Shown in pieces: positions 29,181-38,120 of a DNA stretch of 64,000 nt; position 1 is the first letter of the stretch, and each line of letters opens with the position of its first letter. The notes below the pieces were generated by a model. That model worked only from the letters and a program-made list of their open reading frames with translations, searched no databases and had not been told where the DNA came from. The DNA is from Oscillatoriaceae cyanobacterium M7585_C2015_266 (lineage in GTDB: Bacteria; Cyanobacteriota; Cyanobacteriia; Cyanobacteriales; Oscillatoriaceae), in assembly GCA_015295835.1 (NCBI GenBank), contig DVEG01000004.1:186001-250000 (forward strand), in the 5' to 3' direction. A program made the position numbers and the translations under genes.

Positions 29181-29579
29181 ATGGAACCCCCACTAGAGCG
29201 GATAAAACTCTCTCAAACAGCCAAAGAACAACTCACTAAATTAAAGCGTATCACCAAAATCGAACAATGGAACATACTATGCCGCTGGGCACTTTGTCGC
29301 TCTTTAGCCGAACCAAATTCCCCCTCACCCGTGCCCATACCTGCTGACAGTAACGTAGAGATGAATTGGCGCACCTTTGGGGGCGAAATATCCGATATTC
29401 TAATAATTGCTTTAAAACAGCGCTCTCTAAACGACGGATTGGCAACTGATCAAGAGACGCTAGCCACACAATTTCGTTTACATTTGCATCGCGGCATTGC
29501 CTATTTAGCAGGAGATACGAATATTAAGAAGATTGAAGATTTGATAGCGCTCGCCCTCTCCTCTCAAACCACTAAATAG
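29181..29579 (+). CDS. dndE: DNA phosphorothioation protein DndE
   Basis: 132 residues beginning MEPPLERIKLSQTAKEQLTKLKR. The segments WNILCRWALCRSLAEP and NWRTFGGEISDI match DndE, a small tetrameric protein that binds nicked DNA and completes the Dnd modification complex. It is last in the operon. A 16-bp palindrome (ACCACT-AAAT-AGTGGT, 29568-29583) overlaps the stop codon. No dndFGH restriction genes follow: the next gene is an unrelated DUF1499 protein. Confidence 0.93.
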   Translation: MEPPLERIKLSQTAKEQLTKLKRITKIEQWNILCRWALCRSLAEPNSPSPVPIPADSNVEMNWRTFGGEISDILIIALKQRSLNDGLATDQETLATQFRLHLHRGIAYLAGDTNIKKIEDLIALALSSQTTK

Positions 29580-29652
29580 TGGTAAAACCAAAAACTATAG
29601 CAGATAGCAGTTTTCACAGCGGTGATTCATTGCCAATAAAAGGATACTTTCA

Positions 29653-30171
29653 ATGTCAAAGTTATCATTAAAAATTCTTACCTTGTTCGTTTCCTTCCTA
29701 TTTGCTGCCGCCTATTATTTCTGGCAATCCAGCCCAGCACTAGCCAATTCTTACCCTATTGAGATTGCAAGCCTATTCTCATTTTCGGGAAAGCAACCAA
29801 CAAATCTGGGAGTGAAAGAAGGAAAACTTGCCGAGTGCCCGCCATCGCCCAACTGCGTTTCCAGTCAAAGTACAGATGCAATACACAAAATCGCACCTTT
29901 GACATATAATTCCCAGCCTGAAGAAGCTTTTTCTAAACTGAAAGAAGTTATCCAAAGTCAGGAAAACGCTAAAATTGTTTCAGAAACAAAGAATTACCTT
30001 TACGCTCAGTTTACAAGCAAGATTATGGGATTTGTAGATGACGTAGAGTTTTATCTAGATAAAGACGCAGGCGTGATTCAAGTTCGTTCAGCTTCGCGTC
30101 TGGGAGAGTCTGACTTGGGAGTGAACCGGAAACGAATTGAGAAAATCAGAAGTCAACTGTCTATGTACTAG
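29653..30171 (+). CDS. DUF1499 family exported protein
   Basis: 172 residues. An N-terminal hydrophobic segment (about 5-25) ends near SPALANS, suggesting a signal peptide. The mature part has the DUF1499 pattern: GKLAECPPSPNCVSSQS near residue 55, YLYAQFTSKIMGFVDDVEFYLD and IQVRSASRLGESDLGVNRKRIE. DUF1499 proteins occur in plants and bacteria, but their function is unknown to me. Transcribed separately from dndE (73-bp gap) and convergent with the UbiH-like gene. Confidence 0.85.
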   Translation: MSKLSLKILTLFVSFLFAAAYYFWQSSPALANSYPIEIASLFSFSGKQPTNLGVKEGKLAECPPSPNCVSSQSTDAIHKIAPLTYNSQPEEAFSKLKEVIQSQENAKIVSETKNYLYAQFTSKIMGFVDDVEFYLDKDAGVIQVRSASRLGESDLGVNRKRIEKIRSQLSMY

Positions 30172-30180
30172 CATTTATAA

Positions 30181-30217
30181 AATACTCGTTACAAAGCTTA
30201 GCCTAGTAACGAGTATT
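30181..30217. terminator. Bidirectional hairpin between DUF1499 and UbiH-like genes
   Basis: Perfect 12-bp arms AATACTCGTTAC (30181-30192) and GTAACGAGTATT (30206-30217), with a 13-nt loop, lie between two convergent genes. There is no long U-run, so termination efficiency is uncertain. Confidence 0.75.
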
Positions 30218-30223
30218 CTCTGT

Positions 30224-31483
30224 TTAGCGTTGATCTATCTGAGGAGCGCGCCCCAAAAGTCCTGTCATCAAACGCAAAGCAAAAACCTTAAACGGCTGAA
30301 TATTGCGTAGCATCCACAAACCGAGGCGGCGCAAGACAACGAGGGGAAACCAGTTATTAGAAAATATGCGAACGAGGAAATCGGTAAATCCTAGAATAGT
30401 CAAGTTTTCTAATTGCCGCCAGCGTTGATATTCTAAGAGTACGGAGAGAGAACCGATATCTTTTCCGGAAGCATTTGCATTTTGTAAAACTTGAGCGAGG
30501 GCAGCAGCATCGCGAATTCCCAGATTTAAACCTTGACCTCCGACGGGATGACAGCAGTGAGCAGCGTCGCCAATCAAAGCAAGTCGAGGGAGAACATAGC
30601 GATCGCTTTGCATTAACTGTACTTGGAATAGCGATCGCTTTCCTACCAATTCCAGACGCCCCATTTGATTACCATAGCGGCGCGACAATTCTGCGAGAAA
30701 TTCTTCGTCATCTAATTCCATTAGCGCCTTTGCTTCCTGATGAGGAGCCGTCCAGACGATATTGCAAAAATTTCCCGGTAGTGGTAGTATTGCCAAAGGT
30801 CCGCTTGGCCAAAAGCGTTCATAAGCAATACTATCGTGAGATTTTTCCGGTTTAATGCAAGTTGTGATACAAGATTGCCAATATTTCCACCCGTGAGTCT
30901 TAATGCCTGCGGCTTGGCGAATAGGCGAGCCTGCTCCATCGGCGGCAACGAGCAATTTCGAGCGAATTAACCGCATTTCTCCCTCAAATTTCACCCTTAT
31001 TTCCACACAATCTTCTCTATAATTGACATTCACCACTTCAGCAGGGCACACCCATGTAACATGCGGACATTCATTTAAAAATTCTTGTAAAGCTGAAATC
31101 AACACTCGATGTTCCCCCACATATCCGAGGGCGTCTCTATTTAAATCCTGGGGTTTAAATTGCACCACGCCTGGGTAGTCGGCATCCGAGAGATGTATTT
31201 TAGTGAATGTCTGAATTTTAGGTAAAATTTTATCCCAAATCCCCAGTTCTTGAAAAATTTGTCCGGAGAGAATAGAAATAGCATAAACCTGCTGTCGGGC
31301 TGCTGCTGTTGATTGAGATTGTGCCTCAATCAACATCACTTTCATCCCCGAATTTTTCAGAGCAGCAGCGAGGGTAGCACCGACAATTCCCGCACCTACT
31401 ATAGCAACATCACAGTCAAAACTGGGGTTAGGTGAAGGTATTTCGGTAGACTCAGACGAGCGAGTAAGCAGCTCCAGTGGCAT
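30224..31483 (-). CDS. UbiH/Coq6-like FAD-dependent hydroxylase
   Basis: 419 residues. The N-terminal FAD dinucleotide loop is DVAIVGAGIVGATLAAAL. A GDAAHCCHPVGGQGLNLGIRDAAAL segment near residue 300 is the conserved FAD-binding motif of aromatic-ring hydroxylases in the UbiH/Coq6 group. In cyanobacteria relatives are usually annotated as 2-octaprenyl-6-methoxyphenol hydroxylase-like, although these organisms make plastoquinone instead of ubiquinone, so the true substrate is open. It stands alone on its strand, 165 bp ahead of msrA in gene order. Confidence 0.85.
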   Translation of the reverse strand: MPLELLTRSSESTEIPSPNPSFDCDVAIVGAGIVGATLAAALKNSGMKVMLIEAQSQSTAAARQQVYAISILSGQIFQELGIWDKILPKIQTFTKIHLSDADYPGVVQFKPQDLNRDALGYVGEHRVLISALQEFLNECPHVTWVCPAEVVNVNYREDCVEIRVKFEGEMRLIRSKLLVAADGAGSPIRQAAGIKTHGWKYWQSCITTCIKPEKSHDSIAYERFWPSGPLAILPLPGNFCNIVWTAPHQEAKALMELDDEEFLAELSRRYGNQMGRLELVGKRSLFQVQLMQSDRYVLPRLALIGDAAHCCHPVGGQGLNLGIRDAAALAQVLQNANASGKDIGSLSVLLEYQRWRQLENLTILGFTDFLVRIFSNNWFPLVVLRRLGLWMLRNIQPFKVFALRLMTGLLGRAPQIDQR

Positions 31484-31648
31484 TTTTATGATATTTTGTC
31501 AAAATGATAGGAATATATACTTTTTTATTTTGTCATTACTTGTCAGAAATATCAAGAAGGGAATCAGAATGCCAGGAGTATTCCTGGCTGGCAAATGAAA
31601 TCTAAAGGCAGAGCCTCTAGACTATATAGAAGATTGCGATTTTTTGAT

Positions 31649-32302
31649 TTAAACTTGAGCAGTTGTCGGGTAACAAACTTTTGTTCCACCCAAACCGCAA
31701 TAGCCGTTTGGATTTTTAGCGAGGTATTGCTGGTGGTAAGGTTCAGCATAATAGAATTCCGGCGCGTCGAGAATTTCCGTTGTGATTTTCCCGTATTTCG
31801 CCGCAGTCAGAGCTTGCTGATAGATATCTCGTGAAGCTTCAGCCTGTTTTCTTTGGGCATCAGAAAAGACGTAAATTCCTGAGCGGTATTGAGTACCTAT
31901 ATCGTTGCCCTGACGCATTCCTTGGGTGGGATCGTGATTTTCCCAGAATACTTTTAGCAGGGTTTCGTAACTAATAATTTTCGGATCGAAAACGACGAGA
32001 ACGACTTCATTGTGCCCTGTCATGCCTGTACAGACTTCTTCATAAGTGGGGTTGGGAGTGTAGCCGCCGGCGTAGCCAACAGCCGTAGTAAATACTCCTT
32101 CTAGCTGCCAGAATTTGCGCTCGGCTCCCCAGAAACAACCCATACCAAACATTGCCTTTTCCATGCCTTCGGGGAAGGGGGGCTTGAGGGGGTTACCGTT
32201 AACAAAGTGCTTTGGGGGTACTGGCATTTGCTGTGAGCGCCCTGGCAGTGCCTCTGCCGGCGTTGGCATTGTAATTTTTTTGCTAAATCCGAATATTCCC
32301 AT
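31649..32302 (-). CDS. msrA: Peptide methionine sulfoxide reductase MsrA
   Basis: 217 residues. The catalytic motif GCFWG, with Cys56 as nucleophile, is in [15 protein letters not shown]. Also present are [27 protein letters not shown] and the QYRSGIY segment. The enzyme reduces methionine-S-sulfoxide in proteins. An N-terminal extension of about 48 residues precedes the domain, common in cyanobacterial MsrA. Resolving cysteines lie near the C-terminus ([17 protein letters not shown]). It is a single-gene unit. Confidence 0.96.
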   Translation of the reverse strand: MGIFGFSKKITMPTPAEALPGRSQQMPVPPKHFVNGNPLKPPFPEGMEKAMFGMGCFWGAERKFWQLEGVFTTAVGYAGGYTPNPTYEEVCTGMTGHNEVVLVVFDPKIISYETLLKVFWENHDPTQGMRQGNDIGTQYRSGIYVFSDAQRKQAEASRDIYQQALTAAKYGKITTEILDAPEFYYAEPYHQQYLAKNPNGYCGLGGTKVCYPTTAQV

Positions 32303-32455
32303 TTCTACTGACTCTGATTTTTGAGTTTCGTTACATTTGTTAATATAGTAGCACTTTTCCCCAAAGTTGTCAGATTTAGCGATCGCAAAAGGCAGTCAAT
32401 TAGAGTTTTGATATCACACAGCCCCACCCGCATAGGGTGCAGGCTTTGGAAAAAC

Positions 32456-33226
32456 TTACGCCATGCTCAACGACATCAACTCGTCTGCCATTTCAAAATT
32501 AGCTGTAACATTTTGCACGTCTTCCAAATCTTCCAGGGCATCCATTAATTTAAGGAGCGAGCGCGCCTGTTCTGGATCGGAAATCTGTACAGTATTTTTA
32601 GGAATCCAACGCACTTCCGAATTTATCACCGAATAGCCTTTTTCTTTCAACACTTGGGATAATTTTTCCAGATTTTCTGGTTCTGCAAAAACCTCAGCCC
32701 CTTCTGATTCATCTTCATCCAATTGTGTCAATTCATAGGATTCTGCGCCTGCTTCTAAAGACGCCTCCAATAAATGTTCTTCGTCAATTGGTCCTCGTAC
32801 CGTACAAACAGCTTTTTGATTAAACATCCAACTGACACAGCCGGTTTCGCCTAAGTTCCCGCCGCGCTTATTGAATGCTGCTCGCAAATCTGCTGCTGTG
32901 CGGTTACGGTTATCTGTCAGGGCTTCAACAATGATAGCTACACCCCCTGGGCCATAACCTTCATAGCGAATTGCTTCTAGATTGCCTTCTGCTCCCAACT
33001 TGCCGGCACCTTTAGCGATCGCTCGTTCAATATTTTCATTTGGAATTCCTGCCGCCCTTGCCTTTTCGATCGCCGTCCGCAATTGAAAGTTTCCTGCTGG
33101 ATCTGGAATCCTTGAGCGCGCTGCTACAATAATTTGACGAGAAATTTTTGTAAACACCTTGCCCTTAATCGCATCGACTTTTGCTTTCTGACGTTTAATA
33201 TTTGCCCACTTACTGTGTCCTGCCAT
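32456..33226 (-). CDS. YebC/PmpR family regulatory protein (TACO1 type)
   Basis: 256 residues from the ATG at 33226 (MAGHSKWANIKRQKAKVDAIKGK, of which MAGHSKWANIK is the family start); the frame extends eight codons upstream. The body includes NRTAADLRAAFNKRGGNLGETGCVSWMF and NVTANFEMADELM. YebC proteins are DNA/ribosome-associated regulators, some of which act as translation factors for proline-rich stretches. Full length and well conserved. Confidence 0.94.
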   Translation of the reverse strand: MAGHSKWANIKRQKAKVDAIKGKVFTKISRQIIVAARSRIPDPAGNFQLRTAIEKARAAGIPNENIERAIAKGAGKLGAEGNLEAIRYEGYGPGGVAIIVEALTDNRNRTAADLRAAFNKRGGNLGETGCVSWMFNQKAVCTVRGPIDEEHLLEASLEAGAESYELTQLDEDESEGAEVFAEPENLEKLSQVLKEKGYSVINSEVRWIPKNTVQISDPEQARSLLKLMDALEDLEDVQNVTANFEMADELMSLSMA

Positions 33227-33373
33227 AGCCGTCGATTGAGAAAACGCCAATCTTACAGTTTATAGAATAAATTTATAGAATAAAAATTAGCTGAACATAA
33301 AGCTTTAGTAATTAGTAATTAATAATTGGCAAGATTATCTTTGCCCGTTACCCATTAATCATTTCTGATTTTT

Positions 33374-34423
33374 TTATAGCCGAGAAGCGCAGATTGCTGC
33401 ACCGAGAAGCCCGACATTTTGATTCAGAACAACATAGACAGGCACACGTTCCAGCAAATGGCTTACTCGCCCTTTGTGTAGAAAAGCACGCATAAAGCTG
33501 CCGGATGTGATTGCCGACAGGTTTTTTGCTGCAATGCCGCCGGCAATATACAATCCCCCATAGGGCAAGAGTTTGAGAGCGAGATTACCTGCTTCTGCGC
33601 CGTAGGCTTCTACAAACATTTGCATTACTTTCTCGCAAAGGGAATCGCGTTTTTCTGCTGCAGCAGAAGCGATCGCTGCTGCTGCATCTATCGACTTTTC
33701 GTTGCCCCCTGCTTCTCGTTCCCATTGCCTTACTATCTTAGCGATTTCCGGCGATTCTTTTTCCTGCTGATAATCGCGTAGAAACTGATAAAGCGCCACA
33801 ATTCCTTGCCCCGAAACCACCCGTTCCACAGAAACCCTGGAAATCTGATACTTATTTTGCAAATATTGTAAAAGCTGAAATTCCGACAAGTTGCGAGGGG
33901 CAAAATCTGCATGCCCGCCTTCAGAGGCAAATATTTCATAACTTCCCCCTTGAGGAATTAAAAATCCTTCTCCTAAACCCGTGCCAGCACCGATAATAGC
34001 AATTGGCGCATGAGGATTAGGTTCTTGTGCTTGCAGTGTGTACAATTCCGACTGTTTCAAGCCCAAAATTCCATAACCAACTGCTGCGAAATCATTAATT
34101 AAGGCAACATTTTTTATATGCAGCGATTCTTGTAGCCTTTGGGCACCGAGGGTCCATCCCAAGTTTGTCAATACTGAAGTATTATTGACAACTGGACCGG
34201 CGATCGCAAAACAAGCCTTTTCCGGCGTTTTCATTTCTGCCAATTCTTGAGAAGATTCCCGCAGAAACTGTTTCACCAAAGGCACCAAATCCGGATATTC
34301 CTGAGAGGCATACACTTTTTCGCAAACAGGTTTAAAGTCGCCGCCTGCTGAAAATTCAACCAATTGAAGGCGCGTGTTCGTCCCCCCGATATCTCCAGCT
34401 AATATCAATGTCATAGTTTTCAT
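33374..34423 (-). CDS. glk: Glucokinase
   Basis: 349 residues. It phosphorylates glucose to glucose 6-phosphate with ATP, feeding glycolysis and the oxidative pentose phosphate pathway during dark or mixotrophic growth. The phosphate-binding signature LILAGDIGGTNTRLQLVEF starts at residue 5, and VALINDFAAVGYGILGL and the IGAGTGLGEGFL loop are present. The start may be M1 or M4. It lies 8 bp downstream of the phosphatase gene on the same strand, so the two are probably co-transcribed. Confidence 0.95.
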   Translation of the reverse strand: MKTMTLILAGDIGGTNTRLQLVEFSAGGDFKPVCEKVYASQEYPDLVPLVKQFLRESSQELAEMKTPEKACFAIAGPVVNNTSVLTNLGWTLGAQRLQESLHIKNVALINDFAAVGYGILGLKQSELYTLQAQEPNPHAPIAIIGAGTGLGEGFLIPQGGSYEIFASEGGHADFAPRNLSEFQLLQYLQNKYQISRVSVERVVSGQGIVALYQFLRDYQQEKESPEIAKIVRQWEREAGGNEKSIDAAAAIASAAAEKRDSLCEKVMQMFVEAYGAEAGNLALKLLPYGGLYIAGGIAAKNLSAITSGSFMRAFLHKGRVSHLLERVPVYVVLNQNVGLLGAAICASRL

Positions 34424-34431
34424 GTAATTAT

Positions 34432-35076
34432 TTAATTAAATCGAATAACTGTTTCAGTTGCACTCAAATGCGAGGTATCACCTTTTAATTCCATCACCCA
34501 TTCTTGGGCGTATCGTACGAATTTAAACAAACAACATAGAGACACTTGCAAATCGGGTGGGGTGGTGAAGCCCCCAAGCTCCATTACACTGCCCAGCACC
34601 GAAGCTCCGTGAGCAACTAACAAGATATCTTCTGGAAACTCAGCCACGAGTTGTCTGACAGTAGCCCCCGTTCGTTTGAAGCATTCTTCTTCAGTTTCGG
34701 GATAGCGAGGCAATACACGAGAGGAATAGCTGAGATCGATTTGGGGATAGAGTGCTTTTAGTGCTTCGGGTGAGAGCCTTTGCGGCATTGCCGGGAACCA
34801 TTCAGGATTAAGCCACTCACTTAAACCCGATTCAAGTTTGATTGGTTTTGCGAGCGCCTTAGCCACGACATAAGCCGTTTGTACCGTGCGCAGGAAAGGC
34901 GAAGCAAAAATATGAGCAATGCCAGTGCCTGCCAGACGTTTCGCCAGTTGCTGAGCTTGCAGAAAGCCGTCATCCGATAGAGGCGGATCGTAGGGGCGTT
35001 CTGCTGTTTTGAACCATTCCGGGTTAACAAAGTCAAGTCGGTTAGCGTGTCTTGCAATCCAGACAGTTTGAGGCAT
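34432..35076 (-). CDS. Histidine phosphatase superfamily protein
   Basis: 214 residues. The N-terminal RHANR (residues 9-13, IARHANRLDFVNPEW) is a variant of the RHG catalytic motif with the nucleophilic His retained. PLSDDGFLQAQQLAKRL, ASPFLRTVQTAYVVAKAL and ILLVAHGASV supply the rest of the active site. The family contains phosphoglycerate mutases and diverse phosphatases; the Gly-to-Asn change argues against a classical mutase. It is transcribed just ahead of glk, which suggests a metabolic role, but the substrate is unknown. Confidence 0.85.
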   Translation of the reverse strand: MPQTVWIARHANRLDFVNPEWFKTAERPYDPPLSDDGFLQAQQLAKRLAGTGIAHIFASPFLRTVQTAYVVAKALAKPIKLESGLSEWLNPEWFPAMPQRLSPEALKALYPQIDLSYSSRVLPRYPETEEECFKRTGATVRQLVAEFPEDILLVAHGASVLGSVMELGGFTTPPDLQVSLCCLFKFVRYAQEWVMELKGDTSHLSATETVIRFN

Positions 35077-35242
35077 GAATAGGCTCAGTTTAGATCATTT
35101 CGATTTTACATCTTGGCAATCAAAAATTCAACTTACTAAAATTTTGACAAAACTGAAATCAAAAAACATCTTATAAAAACCAGTAGTTGCAAGTAAAGTG
35201 ATGGCTATATTGCTTATTTAAATCCCGAAATGCCAAACAAAA

Positions 35243-35263
35243 GGGCATAGCAAATCCATGCCC
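35243..35263 (-). terminator. Rho-independent terminator of larE
   Basis: On the minus strand GGGCAT (35263-35258) pairs with ATGCCC (35248-35243) and is followed by TTTTGTTTGG. It lies about 20 bp after the larE stop codon. Confidence 0.8.
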
Positions 35264-35282
35264 CTATGTCCTTTTGTAAAAT

Positions 35283-36110
35283 TCAAGATTTTGCGTTCAA
35301 TAATTCCGGAGTCAACACCTGATTTAGCTTACCGCTGCGATAGCCTTCTAAGTCTAGGGTGACGTATATAAAGCCGTATTCTTGAAAAGTTTGCACTAAT
35401 TTTGGCAAGTCAGTTGTAAAAATAAATTCCTTAATTTGTTCTGGTGGCAATTCAATTCGTGCTGTGTTGCCTTCAGAGCGAACGCGCAGGTTTTTTAACC
35501 CTAAATTGCGCAAATATCTTTCAGCTCGACCGACTCTTTGCAGTTTGGCAATGGTAATTTCTTCCCCGTAAGGAAAACGAGAACTGAGACATGGTTGTGC
35601 GGGCTTGTCCCACCAGGGTAAGCCGAGTTGTTTAGCTAATTGTCGAACTTCGGCTTTGCTGATTGCGGCTTCGGCTAAAGGCGATCGCACGCCTCGTTCT
35701 TTTGCCGCCTGAATTCCGGGTCTGTAGTCGTGCAAGTCGTCAGCATTGACGCCATCAACAATATAGGGATATCCCCGCTCTAAAGCGAGGGGTTTGAGGG
35801 TATCATGCAATTCACTTTTGCAAAAATAACAGCGATTGACGGGGTTAGCGGTGTAATTGGGATTTGCCATTTCGTGGGTTTCGACTAATTCGTGGGCAAT
35901 CCCTATTTCAGCCGCTTGTATACGGGCTTCTTCTAAATCTTCTGGAAGCAGTGAAGGAGAAACGGCGGTGACGGCTAAGGCGCGCTCGCCTAGTACGTCG
36001 TGAGCTATTTTAGCAACTAAGGTGCTGTCAATTCCGCCGGAATAGGCGATTAATGCCCGTTCCATCTCGGCAAAAATGGCTTGTACTTTTTCTAGTTTTT
36101 GGCTCAGCAT
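35283..36110 (-). CDS. larE: ATP-dependent sacrificial sulfur transferase LarE
   Basis: 275 residues. The PP-loop SGGIDS is at residues 24-29 and the family segment NRCYFCKSELHDTL is near 92-105. Cys174 in QPCLSSRFPYGEEIT aligns with the sacrificial cysteine of Lactobacillus LarE, which donates its sulfur when making the nickel-pincer nucleotide of lactate racemase. No larA, larB or larC lies in the window, so the sulfur acceptor here is unknown. Transcribed after fraE on the same strand with a 56-bp gap, but ended by its own terminator. Confidence 0.9.
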   Translation of the reverse strand: MLSQKLEKVQAIFAEMERALIAYSGGIDSTLVAKIAHDVLGERALAVTAVSPSLLPEDLEEARIQAAEIGIAHELVETHEMANPNYTANPVNRCYFCKSELHDTLKPLALERGYPYIVDGVNADDLHDYRPGIQAAKERGVRSPLAEAAISKAEVRQLAKQLGLPWWDKPAQPCLSSRFPYGEEITIAKLQRVGRAERYLRNLGLKNLRVRSEGNTARIELPPEQIKEFIFTTDLPKLVQTFQEYGFIYVTLDLEGYRSGKLNQVLTPELLNAKS

Positions 36111-36166
36111 GGTTTTTTCTTTTTATTTTTCCATTAACTATTTTCTCCTGGGCAGCTTTACTAAGT

Positions 36167-36940
36167 TTAGAATTGCCGTCTCCAGAATATCAGGTTGGCG
36201 ATCGCTAGTAGCAAGACAATGTAGGTTATGGCATATACTGCGTTGAATAGCAGCTCTGTCGCCGGGGGTATAATTCCATAAACTGCTATATTTTTTAAGT
36301 CGAGTTTGGCTAAGTCCGGTAAAACTAAATACATACCTTGGGTTATATTTTTTACTGTGATATTTTTGCTTATTTCACCAAGCTGTAGTAGATCTCTGCT
36401 CAAGTGTCCCATTATGTAAACTGCAAAGGTTAGTAATGTTGCTAGCAGTGAACTGGTAAAAACGCCAAATAAAATCGCAAAAGCTGCGATTAAGGAAAGT
36501 TCTAAAAATATGTAGATGATGGCAACTAAAAGGCTTGCCAAGGGGTAATTTATCTGTAATGCTGTTAGAATTCCGAAATAAACTGCTGTCAGGCAGGCGA
36601 TTAAAATGGCAAGCGCAGCGGAAATACCTAGATGTTTGCCTACGATTACTTCTCCTCGACTGACAGGTTTGGCAAGTAAAAATAGTATGGTTCGTTTTTC
36701 TATTTCTTTGTTTATCAGCCCGGTGCTGGCAAATATGGTGACTAGCAAGCTTAAAATAGCGAGCGCGGCTATTCCTAAATCGACAGTTATTTTATCTTGG
36801 GTTTCTAGTGCTACTCTTGTTAGTAGTGCTCTTGCCCCACATAGGGCGAGGATAAAAAAACTAATTAAGTAAAGCACGCGCTCGCGCATAACTTCCCAGA
36901 AAACATTGCTGGCAATCGTTATTATTCTGTTCAGATTCAT
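36167..36940 (-). CDS. fraE: ABC-2 type permease, filament integrity protein FraE-like
   Basis: 257 residues with six hydrophobic segments, starting MNLNRIITIASNVFWEVMRERVLYL. The segment GLINKEIEKRTILFLLAKPVSRGEVIVGKHLG is typical of NosY-like ABC-2 permeases. In Anabaena, fraC, fraD and fraE form an operon in that order, and FraE is this kind of permease, needed for filament integrity and heterocyst function. The same order and neighbour types occur here. GAGGAGG precedes the ATG. The cognate ATPase is not adjacent. Confidence 0.82.
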   Translation of the reverse strand: MNLNRIITIASNVFWEVMRERVLYLISFFILALCGARALLTRVALETQDKITVDLGIAALAILSLLVTIFASTGLINKEIEKRTILFLLAKPVSRGEVIVGKHLGISAALAILIACLTAVYFGILTALQINYPLASLLVAIIYIFLELSLIAAFAILFGVFTSSLLATLLTFAVYIMGHLSRDLLQLGEISKNITVKNITQGMYLVLPDLAKLDLKNIAVYGIIPPATELLFNAVYAITYIVLLLAIANLIFWRRQF

Positions 36941-36958
36941 CTTTCCTTAACCTCCTCA

Positions 36959-38056
36959 TTAGCCTTCTCTGATTGCAGAATTTGATTCTTCATTTCCCTC
37001 TTTCAGATTATCGATTGTTTTTTGACATCGTATTCTTCCCACTACTTTTGGTGTTTGGGAAGATTGCCTGGGGTTATAACTTGCTCTTAAAGTTTGCTCT
37101 ATTTGACAAGTTTTTGTCAGTTCATAGCCCTGCGAGCGCGACGCTGGCCCTTGCCATTTTACCCTTAATACTAATTGGTAATAGTCGTTCACTCTTTCTT
37201 CTACTTTAGCATCAATATACCACAGATAATCTTCTTTTTTCTTTTCCAGTTCGAGAATTATTTTATTTTTGACTGCTTTTGGTGTTCCGTCTAGCTTCAG
37301 TATCCACTGGCTTACTTCTGACCATCTCCCCTGTAACTGTTTCTTGCTTTCTGCCAGCCATTTTTCTACTTCTTGCCAAGGTTTGTTGTTAACTTTACTT
37401 TGTATCAATTTTTCGAGGACACTTATTATTTTATAGCCTCTTGCTGGCTGTCGCTCGTCGTTTTTTGGCAATTCTATCTTGACTAAAAAAGCACTTCTAT
37501 CAAATTTATCTGCTAGCAGGCTGGGATATTCTTGCAACCATTCTTGAACGACAAAATGAAATTGTACCCAGCAACTTAATAGTAAACTTATCAAAATTAA
37601 AACCACGATTTCTTGAATTGTTGTCAGGTGCAGTTTTTTGGTATTGATTCTCGAATAATTTATTTTGTAAACCGTGGAGATCCCGGCAGAAATTAATGGC
37701 CATATAACAAATGGTAAAGCTGGATATTTATCATTTACGTCTCTAAATACCCAGATAAATATATAAATGCAAGTTAAAAACCCTGTAAACCAAGCCCCTA
37801 TGGGAAAACCGTTAAACAACCACTTTCGCTCTATCGTCCACCAGTGAAATCCCAGAATTAAAAATATCCATCCTAGATTTGATATTAAATTGTAAACGTC
37901 ACTACTTTGTTGTTCCTTAAAAGCTGCTAACCCTATATCCAATAAAGCTATGCCCCAAGAAAAAGCGCTCAGTAGAATCATAGTCTGCCAGGAAAAAAAA
38001 CGGGGCGGTTGCAGGTCCTTTTTGATTATTTTCAACCAATTTAGTGTTTTTTTCAC
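36959..38056 (-). CDS. fraD: Filament integrity protein FraD-like septal membrane protein
   Basis: 365 residues from a GTG at 38056. Five hydrophobic segments occupy residues 20-175 (including SWQTMILLSAFSWGIALLDI, ILGFHWWTI and VVLILISLLLSCWVQFHFVV), then a charged, probably periplasmic, domain with coiled-coil character (residues 190-330). Size, topology and position between FraC- and FraE-like genes match Anabaena FraD, a component of the septal junctions that connect neighbouring cells. Identification rests on architecture and operon order more than on a catalytic motif. The C-terminus is polar and ends SAIREG. Confidence 0.8.
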   Translation of the reverse strand: MKKTLNWLKIIKKDLQPPRFFSWQTMILLSAFSWGIALLDIGLAAFKEQQSSDVYNLISNLGWIFLILGFHWWTIERKWLFNGFPIGAWFTGFLTCIYIFIWVFRDVNDKYPALPFVIWPLISAGISTVYKINYSRINTKKLHLTTIQEIVVLILISLLLSCWVQFHFVVQEWLQEYPSLLADKFDRSAFLVKIELPKNDERQPARGYKIISVLEKLIQSKVNNKPWQEVEKWLAESKKQLQGRWSEVSQWILKLDGTPKAVKNKIILELEKKKEDYLWYIDAKVEERVNDYYQLVLRVKWQGPASRSQGYELTKTCQIEQTLRASYNPRQSSQTPKVVGRIRCQKTIDNLKEGNEESNSAIREG

Positions 38057-38120
38057 GGGAGTACTTGATTTCTCAATAACAAAATAAATAAAATAACAGA
38101 GTTACTTGCCGCATGAGCAT

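Noticed and set aside
23753-29579. Reading the dnd cluster as a full restriction-modification system
   Set aside because: No dndFGH, pbeABCD or sspE-like gene is present on either side in this window.
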